From: Rhizobium sp. Leaf371 | GTDB lineage: Bacteria > Pseudomonadota > Alphaproteobacteria > Rhizobiales > Rhizobiaceae | NCBI RefSeq assembly: GCF_001424045.1 | Contig: NZ_LMQB01000028.1 | Location: 1-64,000, forward strand | Reading direction: 5' to 3' | DNA: 64,000 bases | Shown here: piece by piece, positions 36,536 to 46,184 of the stretch | Layout: each line of letters starts with the position of its first letter | Numbering within the stretch: position 1 is the stretch's first letter | Program-made: the position numbers and the translations under genes | Notes under the pieces: model-generated | Databases searched by the model: none | What the model saw: the letters and a program-made list of their open reading frames with translations, nothing else | Told to the model about the DNA's origin: nothing

Positions 36536-36615
36536 GGCCATAATCCTTGTGCGTGTGGGCCGAGCGGTTGGGAGCCCCGCGCCAGCCTGATCGTGAGCGT
36601 GGTCTTGAAAGCGGG

Positions 36616-37215
36616 TCATGCCTTCAGCGCCTGGATCGCGAAATCGACCAGATCGTGCGGCTGAGCGCGATTTTCCTTGGCGGCGGATTGAGCGGCCATC
36701 TGCGGATGACAGAGCATGACGGTTGCGGCGCTGAAACACTTCGCCGCGACATGCGGATCCTGCTTGCGGAATTCGCCGGAGGCGATCCCCTCGGCGATGA
36801 TCCGCGCCGTCAGGTCGTTGACGCGATCGATGTGGCGTTCGATGACATGCCACTCCCGCTCGATGGCGACGACGACCATCTCATGGACTTTCTCCTCGTC
36901 CATCATCGTTTCCATCGTCAGATTGTGTTGTTCCAGCGTGTAGCGGCGCAGGCGCTCGCTGGCACTCAGCGGCAAGGCTGCGATCCTCTGCGCCAGATCA
37001 TAGCTCGCGCCCAGCATGCGGCTGCAGAGCGCCTGATGGATTTCCACCTTCGATGCGAAGAAGCGGTAGATATTGGCTGTGGACATGCCGAGCTCGCGGG
37101 CGATGTCGGCAACATTCGTCTTGCCATAGCCGTAATGTCGGAAGAGCTTCTCCGCGGTATCGAGAATGCGCATGACAGTGTCCTGCCGCGCTGCCTCCAT
37201 CGTTTCCGTGTTCAT
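36616..37215 (-). CDS. TetR family transcriptional regulator
   Basis: A 199-residue repressor. The N-terminal helix-turn-helix (residues about 12-60) reads VMRILDTAEKLFRHYGYGKT, then NVADIARELGMSTANIYRFF. The C-terminal ligand domain is helical. It lies 80 bases upstream of the RND adaptor gene in the same direction. A strong inverted repeat just upstream of its start is a likely operator, implying autoregulation and control of the efflux genes in response to pump substrates. Confidence 0.92.
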   Translation of the reverse strand: MNTETMEAARQDTVMRILDTAEKLFRHYGYGKTNVADIARELGMSTANIYRFFASKVEIHQALCSRMLGASYDLAQRIAALPLSASERLRRYTLEQHNLTMETMMDEEKVHEMVVVAIEREWHVIERHIDRVNDLTARIIAEGIASGEFRKQDPHVAAKCFSAATVMLCHPQMAAQSAAKENRAQPHDLVDFAIQALKA

Positions 37216-37230
37216 GTAACCACTACCTTG

Positions 37231-37260
37231 CGACTGACGAATTCTGTATTTCGTCAGTCG
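37231..37260. promoter_or_regulatory. Candidate TetR operator (11-bp inverted repeat)
   Basis: Arms CGACTGACGAA (37231-37241) and TTCGTCAGTCG (37250-37260) are perfect complements around an 8-base spacer. It lies 16 bases upstream of the tetR ATG, overlapping where its promoter must be. The GACGAAAT-containing arms resemble operators of TetR-type efflux repressors. Confidence 0.65.
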
Positions 37261-37272
37261 TAAGACAAAATT

Positions 37273-37310
37273 CGCCCATCGTCAATCCGTCTGCGGATTG
37301 ACGATGGGCG
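37273..37310 (-). terminator. Rho-independent terminator of the mannoside ABC ATPase gene
   Basis: A perfect 17-bp stem (CGCCCATCGTCAATCCG 37273-37289, complement 37294-37310) with a four-base loop. On the minus strand it is followed by AATTTTGTC. It lies 30 bases downstream of the ATPase stop and insulates tetR from it. Confidence 0.8.
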
Positions 37311-37340
37311 TTTGCTGCAGAGCTACGACCTGAGGTTCGG

Positions 37341-38357
37341 CTAAAGTGCGATGCCCTGGTCGTCGAAGCGATACAGGAATTCTTCGTTGGGTTTCACGGT
37401 GACGCTCTGCCCGACAGGCAGGACCAGGCCGCCATGGGTGCGAATTTGCAGGCGCGGAGCGCCATCGACATCCACGACCAGATAGGTGTCGCTGCCGAGA
37501 TACTCCGCCGAAACGACACGGCCTTGCCATCCTCCACCGTCGTTTGCGGTACCGGTCGAGGCCTGCACGTCGAAGTGTTCCGGGCGCACGCCGATGGTCG
37601 CGGCGCGGTATCGGTCGGCCAACGGACCCGTCATCAGGTTCATCTGCGGTGACCCGATGAAGGTTGCCACGAAAATATTGGCGGGCTTGCGATAGAGATC
37701 GAGCGGGTGGCCGATCTGCTCGACCTTGCCGCCGTTCATCACCACGATCTTGTCGGCCATGGTCATGGCTTCGACCTGATCATGCGTGACATAGACCGTC
37801 GTCGTCGCAAGTCTCTGTTGAAGCTCGCGAATTTCTCCCCGCATCTGCACCCGCAACTTCGCGTCGAGATTGGACAGCGGCTCGTCGAACAGGAAGACTT
37901 TGGGTGCGCGAACGATCGCGCGGCCCATGGCGACACGCTGGCGCTGGCCGCCGGAAAGCGCCACCGGCTTTCTGTCGAGATAGCGGGTAAGATCGAGGAT
38001 TTCGGCCGCCGACGCCACGCGCTTGCCAATCTCGTCCTTGGCAAGGCCCGCGAGCCGCAGAGCGAAGCCCATGTTGGATTCGACCGTCATGTGCGGATAG
38101 AGCGCGTAGTTCTGGAAGACCATGGCGATGTCGCGGTCGCGCGGTGCAAGGTCGTTGACGCGTGTCCCCTCGATCCGGATGTCACCCGACGTGATCGCCT
38201 CCAGCCCGGCGATTGCACGCAGCAGCGTGGATTTGCCACAGCCGGACGGACCGACCAGCGCGAGGAATTCGCCGTCCTCTGCCGTCACGGAAATTCCGTA
38301 CAGCACTTCCAAGACCCCATAGGACTTTCGGATTTCCTCAAGTTCCAAACGCGCCAT
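37341..38357 (-). CDS. Sugar ABC transporter ATP-binding protein (UgpC/MsmK type)
   Basis: A 338-residue ATPase of carbohydrate importers. Walker [11 protein letters not shown]-loop [14 protein letters not shown], signature LSGGQRQR, Walker [16 protein letters not shown] and H-loop [11 protein letters not shown] are present. A C-terminal TOBE/regulatory domain (from about residue 235) includes [10 protein letters not shown] and [10 protein letters not shown]. Three adjacent ATGs exist; 38357 is six bases from GGAGGG and is preferred. It is divergent from the binding-protein and permease genes of the same system. Confidence 0.92.
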   Translation of the reverse strand: MARLELEEIRKSYGVLEVLYGISVTAEDGEFLALVGPSGCGKSTLLRAIAGLEAITSGDIRIEGTRVNDLAPRDRDIAMVFQNYALYPHMTVESNMGFALRLAGLAKDEIGKRVASAAEILDLTRYLDRKPVALSGGQRQRVAMGRAIVRAPKVFLFDEPLSNLDAKLRVQMRGEIRELQQRLATTTVYVTHDQVEAMTMADKIVVMNGGKVEQIGHPLDLYRKPANIFVATFIGSPQMNLMTGPLADRYRAATIGVRPEHFDVQASTGTANDGGGWQGRVVSAEYLGSDTYLVVDVDGAPRLQIRTHGGLVLPVGQSVTVKPNEEFLYRFDDQGIAL

Positions 38358-38368
38358 CATCATCCCTC

Positions 38369-38404
38369 CCGACACGGTGCCCGACACAGTGCTTGACACA
38401 AAAC
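38369..38404. repeat. Three tandem 12-bp repeats in the ABC promoter region
   Basis: CCGACACGGTGC, CCGACACAGTGC and TTGACACAAAAC follow one another without gap; the third includes the -35 TTGACA of the plus-strand promoter. The core GACAC recurs every 12 bases. It lies in the 251-bp divergent region between the ATPase and binding-protein genes; possible regulator binding array. Confidence 0.5.
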
Positions 38405-38420
38405 AAAAGTGATTTAATCT
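38393..38420 (+). promoter_or_regulatory. Promoter of the mannoside ABC/mannosidase operon
   Basis: Consensus TTGACA (38393-38398), 16-base AT-rich spacer, TAATCT (38415-38420). It points toward the solute-binding protein gene, which begins at 38609, leaving a leader of roughly 180 bases. Confidence 0.5.
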
Positions 38421-38608
38421 AATTTCCACGGCCTGGGAAGATCGTTGTTGGAGGCGACAGGGCCGGAAGGGGAGCAGAGGCGGCAGGCAATAGGCTTGTG
38501 GCATTCGCAATCCGCGAGACGAGGATGTAAACGCGCACCGCCGCTTCGGGCATCGCTTTGGGCGAGACGAGGTCGGCCGCCTGAAAACGTTTGGGGAGGA
38601 CATTTGAA

Positions 38609-39904
38609 ATGAACACCAGAATTCTCACGCTCCTGTCGGCCGTCGCCATGACGCTGCCGGTTTCAGCTTTCGCACAGGATACCATCACCGGCGACACCGT
38701 CGGCCCGGCCGATGCGCCGAACAAGCTCGTCTTCCGCATGACCTCGGATGGTCCGCGCAACAACGACCCGGTTCTCGCCGAAGGCTACAGCAAGCTGTTC
38801 AATGCGTTCGTCGCCAATCACGCAGGATGGCAGGTCGAGTTGCAGATGATGTCCGGCGACATCAGCCAGGAACAGGCCCGCATGCTCGAACAGGCCAAGT
38901 CCGGCAATGCACCGGATTGCGCCGCGGTCGACAGCTTCGTGCTGCCGCTCTTCAAGAAGTCCGGCGTCCTGCAGTCGTTCTCGCCCTATTTCAAGAAGGA
39001 AGAGATCGACCAGCTGTTCCCGTTCATTCGGGAGGGCGTGACCGGTGCCGATGGGCAGATCTATGCCTGGTGGTGGTCGACCGACCTGCGCGTGCTCTAC
39101 CGCAACACCGAAATCATTCCGGATGCGCCCGAGACATGGGACGATACGAAGAAGGCGGCGCTCGCCTCCGTCGAAAAGGGCATGGAGGGCATCCTCTTCA
39201 ACGGCGGCCGCTATGAAGGCACGACCTTCGATTGGCTCTCCAACTTCTGGGGCCAGGGCGGAAAGCTCGTGGACGACGCCGGCAAGCCGATCTTCGGCGA
39301 GGGTGAGAACCGGGAGAAATTCGTCAAGGCCGTCAACTACTATCGCGACCTCGTGGAATCCGGCGCGGCACCGAAGCGGGTGGCGACGATCGGCAATTAC
39401 GACGACTTCAACGCGGCCGCCGCCGCCGGTACCTCGGCTTTGTTCGTCGGCGGCAACTGGCAGTACAGCCAGCTGAAGTCGGTCCTCGAGCCGGAAGAGC
39501 TTGCGAAATGGAGCTTCTCGCGGCTTCCCGGCCCGACGAAGGACGAGCGCTCCACCGGCACCGGCGGCTGGACGGTCGCGGCCTTCTCCAAGGACCCGGC
39601 CAAGGTCGAGATGTGCGCCAATCTCGCCCGTGAGATCTACATGGGCCCGGCCAACGAGCTGCAGGAACAGCTGCCAACCCGCGCCGACTTCTACTCGACC
39701 TATAAGATCTTCTCGAGCGACACCAACAAGGCGTTCGGCGAAGCCCTGAAGGTCGGGCAGGCCCGTCCGGGCGCGCCCGTCTATCCGGAGATCTCCAACC
39801 AGATCCAGATCATGATGGGCAAGGTGCTGACCGGCGCCGAGACCACGGATGCAGCGGTGGACGAAGCCTTCAAGGCCTCGACCGCAGCCTTCAGCCGCCT
39901 CTAG
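38609..39904 (+). CDS. Extracellular sugar-binding protein of an ABC transporter
   Basis: A 431-residue periplasmic binding protein (cluster 1, maltose/multiple-sugar type). The signal peptide [23 protein letters not shown] is clear. Family features include [20 protein letters not shown], a Trp-rich [18 protein letters not shown] and [20 protein letters not shown] lies about eight bases upstream of ATG 38609. It leads an operon with two permeases and an alpha-mannosidase, so mannose-containing oligosaccharides are the inferred ligand. Confidence 0.92.
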   Translation: MNTRILTLLSAVAMTLPVSAFAQDTITGDTVGPADAPNKLVFRMTSDGPRNNDPVLAEGYSKLFNAFVANHAGWQVELQMMSGDISQEQARMLEQAKSGNAPDCAAVDSFVLPLFKKSGVLQSFSPYFKKEEIDQLFPFIREGVTGADGQIYAWWWSTDLRVLYRNTEIIPDAPETWDDTKKAALASVEKGMEGILFNGGRYEGTTFDWLSNFWGQGGKLVDDAGKPIFGEGENREKFVKAVNYYRDLVESGAAPKRVATIGNYDDFNAAAAAGTSALFVGGNWQYSQLKSVLEPEELAKWSFSRLPGPTKDERSTGTGGWTVAAFSKDPAKVEMCANLAREIYMGPANELQEQLPTRADFYSTYKIFSSDTNKAFGEALKVGQARPGAPVYPEISNQIQIMMGKVLTGAETTDAAVDEAFKASTAAFSRL

Positions 39905-39968
39905 CATCAAGGTTCGGCGCGGGGTCGGTCCCCGCGCCGCACATGTCTCGCAGAAGGCCGTCATCATC

Positions 39969-40901
39969 ATGACCTTGCAGAACGCAACCTTTGAACACCA
40001 TATGGTCGCCGGGCTCGCCCGCGGCAGACGGCACGATGCGCCGCGCGTGGTTCCTTGGGTGCTGCCGCTGATCCTCGTGCTCGGGTTGTTCTACCTCTAT
40101 CCCGTCTTCGACGTCATGCGACTGGCCTTCATGCGGGCGACGCTTCTGGCGAACGACGGCACCTACACGCTGTCCACGCTCATCGAAACGCTGTCGCGAC
40201 CGGAGCTCGGCCAGATCCTCTGGGTCACCTTCGTCTTTACCGGCTCGAGCGTCGTCGCCCAGCAGCTGCTCGGTCTCGTCATCGCCCTCGTGGTGGTGCG
40301 CGGGGAGGGGCGCGGGCTGTTCGGAACGACCATCGTCCGCACGACGGCCTTGATCGCCTGGGTGGTGCCCGGCATTGCCGGCGGCATCATCTGGAAGATG
40401 CTGTTCAACGAAGCGCCCTTCGGCGGGCTCAACAGTATCCTGCGTCTCATGGGTGCTGCACCCGTGCAATGGTTGTCCGATCCGGACCTCGTCATGTGGT
40501 CGGTCGTGCTGTCGAACGTCTGGCGCGGCACCGCCTTTTCCATGGTCGTCATGTATGCGGCGCTGAAGGCGATCGATCCCGTGCTCTACGAGGCGGCCTC
40601 CGTCGATGGCGCCAATGCCCGCCAGAAGCTGTTCTACGTGACCCTGCCGCAGTTGCGCGCCGCCATCCTCGTCAACATGATCCTGATCACCATCCAGACG
40701 CTCAACACCTTCGACGCGATCATTTCGCTCACCGGCGGCGGTCCCGGACGGGCAACCGAAGTGCTCTCGCTCTACACGTTCAACATCGTCTTCCGGAACT
40801 ATGATCTTTCGGTCGGTGCCGTGCTGTCGATCCTGATGCTCGCGATCAGCCTGGGGCTTGCGCTCATCTATGCCGTGTTCCTGCCGAAGGGAGACGAATG
40901 A
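39969..40901 (+). CDS. Sugar ABC transporter permease (MalF-like)
   Basis: A 310-residue inner-membrane permease with six or so helices beginning VVPWVLPLILVLGLFYLYPV. The coupling EAA-type loop reads EAASVDGANARQKLFYVTLP. Followed by LSLTGGGPGRATEVL-like residues (SLTGGGPGRATE) typical of MalF/UgpA-type permeases. It lies 64 bases after the binding-protein gene and overlaps the next permease by four bases. An in-frame start further upstream would overlap the binding-protein gene and was rejected. Confidence 0.92.
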   Translation: MTLQNATFEHHMVAGLARGRRHDAPRVVPWVLPLILVLGLFYLYPVFDVMRLAFMRATLLANDGTYTLSTLIETLSRPELGQILWVTFVFTGSSVVAQQLLGLVIALVVVRGEGRGLFGTTIVRTTALIAWVVPGIAGGIIWKMLFNEAPFGGLNSILRLMGAAPVQWLSDPDLVMWSVVLSNVWRGTAFSMVVMYAALKAIDPVLYEAASVDGANARQKLFYVTLPQLRAAILVNMILITIQTLNTFDAIISLTGGGPGRATEVLSLYTFNIVFRNYDLSVGAVLSILMLAISLGLALIYAVFLPKGDE

Positions 40902-41743
40902 TGTCGGCTTCCTCCCGCGAGAGACTGGGCGACGCGTTCAGCTACCTGTTCATGCTGGTGATCTTCGTCTTCTTCGCCTGGCCGCTGCTCTGGCTCCTGT
41001 CGCTGGCGCTGCGCACCCGCAAGGAAGTCTTTCTCGGCGTCAGCCGCTTCATCCCGAAGGCGCCGACGCTCGACAACTTCGCCATGATCCTCTCCTCCGA
41101 CAAGTTCCTCGGCTACCTCTGGAATGCCCTGAAACTGTCCTCGCTCAGCGCCATCGGCTGCCTCGTCGTGGCACTGCCGGCGGCCTATGCCTTCTCGCGC
41201 TTCAAGTTTCGCGGCAAGGGCGGCTGGATGATGGCCATCCTGTCGGTGCAGATGATCTCGCCGCTCGTCATCCTGGTGCCGCTCTATCGCTACATGGCCG
41301 CGATCGGCCTGACCGACAGCCATTTCGGGGTCGTCATGGTCTATATCGCGCTCGCCGTCCCCACGGTGACATGGATTCTCAAGGGCTCGATCGACGGCAT
41401 CCCGCGAAGCCTCGACGAGGCCGCACTGATCGATGGATGCACTCGGTGGGGCGTCTTCGTGCGGGTCATCCTGCCGCTCTCGACGCCGGGCATCGCGTCC
41501 GCCTTCATCATCTCGGTCATCGCCGGCTGGTCGCAGTTCCTCGTGCCCTTCCTGCTCATCACCCGCGAAGCCCTGACGCCGATCGGGGTCGGCATCTTCC
41601 AGTATGCCGGCACCCAGAACGATAGCTCCATCCAGTTGCTCGCCGCTGCCTGCCTCGTTTCCGTGGTGCCGGCGATCATCGCCTTCCTCTCCCTGCAGCG
41701 CCTCATTCTCGGCGCCATGACCGCCGGCGCGGTCAAGGGTTGA
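40898..41743 (+). CDS. Sugar ABC transporter permease (MalG-like)
   Basis: A 281-residue permease. The first helix is YLFMLVIFVFFAWPLLWLLS; the EAA loop reads DEAALIDGCTRWGVFVRVILP, ending LPLSTPG, diagnostic of the MalG/UgpE type. ATG 40898 and ATG 40901 are both possible and overlap the upstream stop. It pairs with the preceding permease to form the membrane channel, energised by the divergently encoded ATPase. Confidence 0.92.
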   Translation: MMSASSRERLGDAFSYLFMLVIFVFFAWPLLWLLSLALRTRKEVFLGVSRFIPKAPTLDNFAMILSSDKFLGYLWNALKLSSLSAIGCLVVALPAAYAFSRFKFRGKGGWMMAILSVQMISPLVILVPLYRYMAAIGLTDSHFGVVMVYIALAVPTVTWILKGSIDGIPRSLDEAALIDGCTRWGVFVRVILPLSTPGIASAFIISVIAGWSQFLVPFLLITREALTPIGVGIFQYAGTQNDSSIQLLAAACLVSVVPAIIAFLSLQRLILGAMTAGAVKG

Positions 41744-41776
41744 TCCTTTCATGACACAGACCAGGACTTGAAGATC

Positions 41777-44700
41777 ATGACACTCACACTTGCCCAACGT
41801 CTCGAGCGCTTCCAGGTGCGCATGGCCGAACTCGAATTCTGGCGCGTCCACAAGACCGCGCAGATCGACGGCTGGCGTTTCAACGACACGCCCATCGCGC
41901 TTGGCGAGGCGTGGCCGCAGATCCATGGCACGCAGCACTTTGCAGGCTCCGCCGCGGTGCCGGCCGGCTGGCCGCTGGAGGATACGCGGCTCTACGTCGA
42001 TCTCGGCGGCGAAAGCCTGATCACCATCGCCTCGGACGACGGCGTTTCCAAAACCGTCGGTCTCGATCCCTACCACCGCGAATTCGGCGTGCCTGCCGCA
42101 CGCTTCACGGTGACCTCGGAGACCGTCGCCCGACTGCCCTTCGGCGAACCCGTCCGCAAGCCGCATCTGGAGCGGGCCGAACTGCTCTGGCTGGAACCGT
42201 CCGTCGACAAGCTCTGGCTGCTCGTCCGCCAGATCGCGGAAGCCATCACCGTTCTGGAAGGCCATGATGTCGTGCCGCATCTGCTGGATGCCGGCGAAGA
42301 CGCGCTTCGCTCGCTCGACTGGCCGTCGGCAACGGCCGACTATGTCTCGCGCACGTCGATGGCGCTGATGCAGCAGAAGATCTGGCAGCTGCCGGACCTG
42401 AAAGCCGAGCCGGCGGGCCTCGAGGATCATCATCGCGCCAGCGTCATCAAGGCCTATGACGCGCTGATGGCGCGGCTTGCCGGTCTTCGCGAGCGTTTCC
42501 CGCCGCAGGGAAAGATCGCGCTGACGGGCCATGCCCATATCGATCTCGCCTGGCTGTGGCCCTATGACGAAACGCGCCGCAAGATCCGTCGCACCTTCCA
42601 CACGGCCTTGTCGCTGATGGAAGGATCCGCCGATTTTCGCTTCAACCAGTCGACCGCGCATTACTATGCGCAGATCGCGGAAGACGATCCGGATCTCTTG
42701 GAGCGCGTCAAGGAGCAGGTGAAGGCCGGCAAGTGGGAAACCGTCGGCGGCCTCTGGATCGAGCCCGATACCAACATGCCGACCGGCGAGAGCCTGTCGC
42801 GGCAGGTGCTCTACGGACAGCGCTACTTCGAGCAGACCTTTGGCGTGCGCCACACGGTGTGCTGGCTGCCGGATTGCTTCGGCTTTACCGGCGCGCTGCC
42901 GCAGATCCTGCGCCAGGGCGGTATGACGAGCTTCTTCACGATCAAGGTCAACTGGTCGGAGTCGAACCGCTTTCCGGCCGATCTTTTCTGGTGGGAAGGC
43001 ATCGACGGCAGCCGCGTGCTGGCGCATACCTTCGACAACCCGATGCAGGGCTATAACGGCTTCGTGCGTCCCGACTGCTTCGTGCCGACCTGGAAGAATT
43101 TCCGCCAGAAGGACAAGCACGAGACGACGCTGCTGTGCGTCGGCTATGGCGACGGCGGTGGTGGCGTAACGCCGGAGATGGTGATGCGCGAAGAGCAGCT
43201 TCGCGTCTTCCCGGCCATCCCTCAAGCCGAGTGGACGCGCGTCGAGGACTTCTTCGACGGCGCGCACGAGACGGCGGCCGAAAAAGCGCTGCATGTCTGG
43301 CAGGGCGAGATCTATCTCGAACTCCACCGTGCGACCCTGACGAGCCAGAGCGCGGTCAAGCGCCTTCACCGAAAGGCGGAGCGCACGCTGATTACAGCGG
43401 AAACGGTCGCAGGCCTTGCCCATCTGATGGGAGCGGGCCGTCCCACTTCCCTGGAGCCGACATGGCGTGTCGTGCTGAAGAACGAGTTCCACGATATCCT
43501 CCCCGGCTCCTCCATCGCCGAGGTTTATGTCGATGCCGTGCGCGAGCTCGACGGTGCGATTGCCGAGGGAACGGCAGCGCTCGATCAGGCGATGACCGCC
43601 CTTGCAGGCCGCCTGCCGGCAGCGACCGGCGGCGAAAGCGGAGCGGTCCTGGTCGTCAATCCGTCGCTGTCGCCGCGCGCGATCCGGCTCGATCTGCCCG
43701 ATGGCTCTGTTTCGGCAGAGGGCACCTTGCCCCCGCTCGGCATTGCCGTGCTTCCGGCCTCGGCGCTTGCGCCGGCACCGGGCCTCACGGTCACGAAGAA
43801 CACGCTCGAGAATGCCACCATCAAGGTGACGCTCGCCGAGGACGGATCGATCGCCAGCCTCCTCCACAAGCCGACCGGCCGCGAGGCCATCGACGGGCGC
43901 GGCAATCGGCTCTACGCCTATACGGCCGACAAGCCGCGCAACTGGGACGCCTGGGACGTCGAGAACGACTATATCGAGAAGGCCGAGGAAATTACCGGTT
44001 TCGACGCGATCGAGATCGTCGAGACGGGTCCTCACCGGGTGGCGATCCGCATCAAGCGCACTTGGCGCCATTCGAGCATCGTACAGACGCTGAGCCTCGG
44101 AGCGAATGCACGGCGTCTCGACATCCATACGGAGATCGACTGGCACGACCGCCGCGTCATGCTGCGCAGCCTCAGCGAGCTTGCGGTGAAGAGCAAGACC
44201 GCGACCTGCGAATGCGCCTATGGCGTGCTTGAGCGGCCGACGGGCTCCAACACCTCCTGGGACGAAGCCATGTTCGAGGCGCCGGCGCACCGCTTTGTCG
44301 ACCTGTCCGAGCCCGATTTCGGCGTGGCGCTGCTCAACGACGCGAAATACGGGCACAGCATGCGCGGCAGCGTGCTCGGCCTGTCGCTGCTGCGCTCGCC
44401 GATCTATCCCGACCCCCTGGCGGACGAAGGGCATCAGGCTTTCACCTATGCGCTGATGCCCCATGCGGGCACTTGGTACGAGGGCGGCGTTCGCGAGGAA
44501 GCCGAGGACCTGAACCAGCCGCTGATCGCCCTGCCGGTCACGGATCGCGCGGTCGGCGCGTGGCAGCCGCTTGCGCCCAAGGGCATTGAAGCGGCCCTTT
44601 CCGGTCTCAAGCCGAGCGAAGAGGGCGACGACCTTGTCCTGCGCGTTTTCGAGCCAACCGGCCGTCGGGGGGATTTCTCCGTCTCCCTGCCTGATGGCTG

Positions 44701-44806
44701 GGCGACGAGCGGACCGGTGACCATCCTCGAGGAACCGATGGACGGCGTCGCCGCCACCGGGCTCCTGCCCTTCGAGGTCAAAAGCTGGCGTCTGACAAGA
44801 ACCTGA
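41777..44806 (+). CDS. Alpha-mannosidase (glycoside hydrolase family 38)
   Basis: A 1009-residue enzyme with no signal peptide, hence cytosolic. The metal-binding His254 and Asp256 lie in GHAHIDLAWLWPYDE. The catalytic nucleophile is Asp366 in CWLPDCFGFTGALPQIL. The C-terminal beta domains contain NEFHDILPGSSI and KYGHSMRGSVLGLSLLRSP. Length and motifs match the GH38 branch of vacuolar/cytosolic mannosidases. It would release mannose from oligosaccharides imported by the upstream ABC system; the gene starts 33 bases after the second permease and ends at a strong terminator. Confidence 0.95.
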   Translation: MTLTLAQRLERFQVRMAELEFWRVHKTAQIDGWRFNDTPIALGEAWPQIHGTQHFAGSAAVPAGWPLEDTRLYVDLGGESLITIASDDGVSKTVGLDPYHREFGVPAARFTVTSETVARLPFGEPVRKPHLERAELLWLEPSVDKLWLLVRQIAEAITVLEGHDVVPHLLDAGEDALRSLDWPSATADYVSRTSMALMQQKIWQLPDLKAEPAGLEDHHRASVIKAYDALMARLAGLRERFPPQGKIALTGHAHIDLAWLWPYDETRRKIRRTFHTALSLMEGSADFRFNQSTAHYYAQIAEDDPDLLERVKEQVKAGKWETVGGLWIEPDTNMPTGESLSRQVLYGQRYFEQTFGVRHTVCWLPDCFGFTGALPQILRQGGMTSFFTIKVNWSESNRFPADLFWWEGIDGSRVLAHTFDNPMQGYNGFVRPDCFVPTWKNFRQKDKHETTLLCVGYGDGGGGVTPEMVMREEQLRVFPAIPQAEWTRVEDFFDGAHETAAEKALHVWQGEIYLELHRATLTSQSAVKRLHRKAERTLITAETVAGLAHLMGAGRPTSLEPTWRVVLKNEFHDILPGSSIAEVYVDAVRELDGAIAEGTAALDQAMTALAGRLPAATGGESGAVLVVNPSLSPRAIRLDLPDGSVSAEGTLPPLGIAVLPASALAPAPGLTVTKNTLENATIKVTLAEDGSIASLLHKPTGREAIDGRGNRLYAYTADKPRNWDAWDVENDYIEKAEEITGFDAIEIVETGPHRVAIRIKRTWRHSSIVQTLSLGANARRLDIHTEIDWHDRRVMLRSLSELAVKSKTATCECAYGVLERPTGSNTSWDEAMFEAPAHRFVDLSEPDFGVALLNDAKYGHSMRGSVLGLSLLRSPIYPDPLADEGHQAFTYALMPHAGTWYEGGVREEAEDLNQPLIALPVTDRAVGAWQPLAPKGIEAALSGLKPSEEGDDLVLRVFEPTGRRGDFSVSLPDGWATSGPVTILEEPMDGVAATGLLPFEVKSWRLTRT

Positions 44807-44846
44807 TCCTTCGAGCCTTTCTCCCCCGGCCTCTTTGGCCTACCTT

Positions 44847-44879
44847 GGCCTGCACATCGCACGATGTGCGGGCCTTTTT
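44847..44879 (+). terminator. Rho-independent terminator after the alpha-mannosidase
   Basis: A 13-bp stem (GGCCTGCACATCG 44847-44859, partner 44862-44874, one T-G pair) followed by TTTTTC. It closes the binding protein-permease-mannosidase operon, 40 bases after the mannosidase stop. Confidence 0.88.
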
Positions 44880-44948
44880 CATTCGACTTGAGACGAACAC
44901 GATGCAGCACGATGGAAGCGTTCCCCCGAACAGAAGAGGAGACGTCGC

Positions 44949-46184
44949 GTGACCTTTGCCGGCTCCAACGGCGAACAGGCGGCGGCGCAGAACCGCGCCA
45001 CGATCCTCAGCGATATCTATCGCGAGGCGCCGATTTCGCGCACGGAACTGGCCCAGCGCGCCCGCTTGACCAAGCAGACCGTGACCCGCATTGTCGATCG
45101 CCTGCTCGACGAGGGATTGGTGATGGAGGCGCGGCGGCGCCAGGGGCTTCGCGGGCAGCCGGCGATCGAGCTGGAGATCGATCCCGAGGGCGTTTTTTCG
45201 ATCGGCGCCAACATCGATCGCGATCATCTCACCGTCGTCGCCGTGGACGCGACGGGGGCCGTGCGCGGACGCATCCATCATGAAGAGCGCTTCCTGATGC
45301 CGGAAACCTTCGTTGCGCTGATGGGAGACGCGGTGTCGTCCTTCCTGAGGCGCAAGGTAATCCAGGAGCCGCGCCTTGCCGGGATCGGTCTTGCCATTCC
45401 CGACTGGCTGGGCGAGGTGCCGGTGATCGGCCGGCCGGCCAGCTACGGCCGCTGGAGCGGCTTCGATGTGCGCGGCGCATTGTCGGGCATTACCAGTCAT
45501 CCCGTCTTCATCGACAACGACGCCAATGCGGCGGCGCTCGGCGAGATCGAATATGGCTTCGGAACGGAGATCGGCAGCTTCTTCTATATCTTCGTCAACG
45601 CGTGCCTTGGGGGCAGTCTCGTCATCGACGGCATGCGCCACAAGGGCGCAAGCGGTCTCGGGGGCGAAATCGGCTGGCTCCCCGTCGTGATCGAGGAGGG
45701 GCCGGCCGCCGGCAAGACACAGCCGCTCGGCGAGATGTTTTCGCTCTTCATCCTCTACGACCATCTCCGGCAGCACGGCGTTGCCGTCTCCACACCCGCC
45801 GAGCTGGCTGCTCTGACGGGTGCCGCGCGGGGTCTTGTAAGCGCCTGGCTGCGCAGGATCAGCATCACGCTTGCGGAAGCCATCATCGATATCGGCATGA
45901 TCGTCGATCCCGATGCCGTGCTGATCGGCGGGCGTCTTCCGGTGCGGATCATCGATGAGCTTCTGGTCTATACCCGCGAAGAAATCACCCGTCGCGGCGT
46001 TACGCCGCCCTCCCTGCACCGGGCCGCAGGCTCGGAGGATGCCGCGGCACTCGGCGCTGCGACCATGCCGCTTGCCCACAGGCTCTGCCTGCCGACGGCA
46101 GAGGCCGCACAGCGGGAGCGCGTGCCGCTGACGGCACACGAGACCGGCGTCAGGCCGATCGCGCCAGCAGAAGCTCCATCATAG
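44949..46184 (+). CDS. ROK family transcriptional regulator
   Basis: A 411-residue regulator. An N-terminal winged helix-turn-helix (residues about 12-70) reads RTELAQRARLTKQTVTRIVD, then LLDEGLVME. The ROK domain follows (about 85-390) with IDNDANAAALGE, GASGLGGEIGW and PDAVLIGG. The start is GTG 44949, supported by GAGGAG eight to nine bases upstream. It follows the mannosidase terminator on the same strand and is a good candidate for the locus-specific sugar repressor. Its last 35 bases overlap the end of the converging ROK gene. Confidence 0.88.
   Translation: MTFAGSNGEQAAAQNRATILSDIYREAPISRTELAQRARLTKQTVTRIVDRLLDEGLVMEARRRQGLRGQPAIELEIDPEGVFSIGANIDRDHLTVVAVDATGAVRGRIHHEERFLMPETFVALMGDAVSSFLRRKVIQEPRLAGIGLAIPDWLGEVPVIGRPASYGRWSGFDVRGALSGITSHPVFIDNDANAAALGEIEYGFGTEIGSFFYIFVNACLGGSLVIDGMRHKGASGLGGEIGWLPVVIEEGPAAGKTQPLGEMFSLFILYDHLRQHGVAVSTPAELAALTGAARGLVSAWLRRISITLAEAIIDIGMIVDPDAVLIGGRLPVRIIDELLVYTREEITRRGVTPPSLHRAAGSEDAAALGAATMPLAHRLCLPTAEAAQRERVPLTAHETGVRPIAPAEAPS

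Noticed and set aside
40868-44464. Very long open frame (about 1198 codons) on the minus strand opposite the permease and alpha-mannosidase genes
   Set aside because: It mirrors the plus-strand genes in a GC-rich region; its translation is Arg/His/Asp-rich without any recognisable domain, while the plus strand encodes complete conserved proteins.
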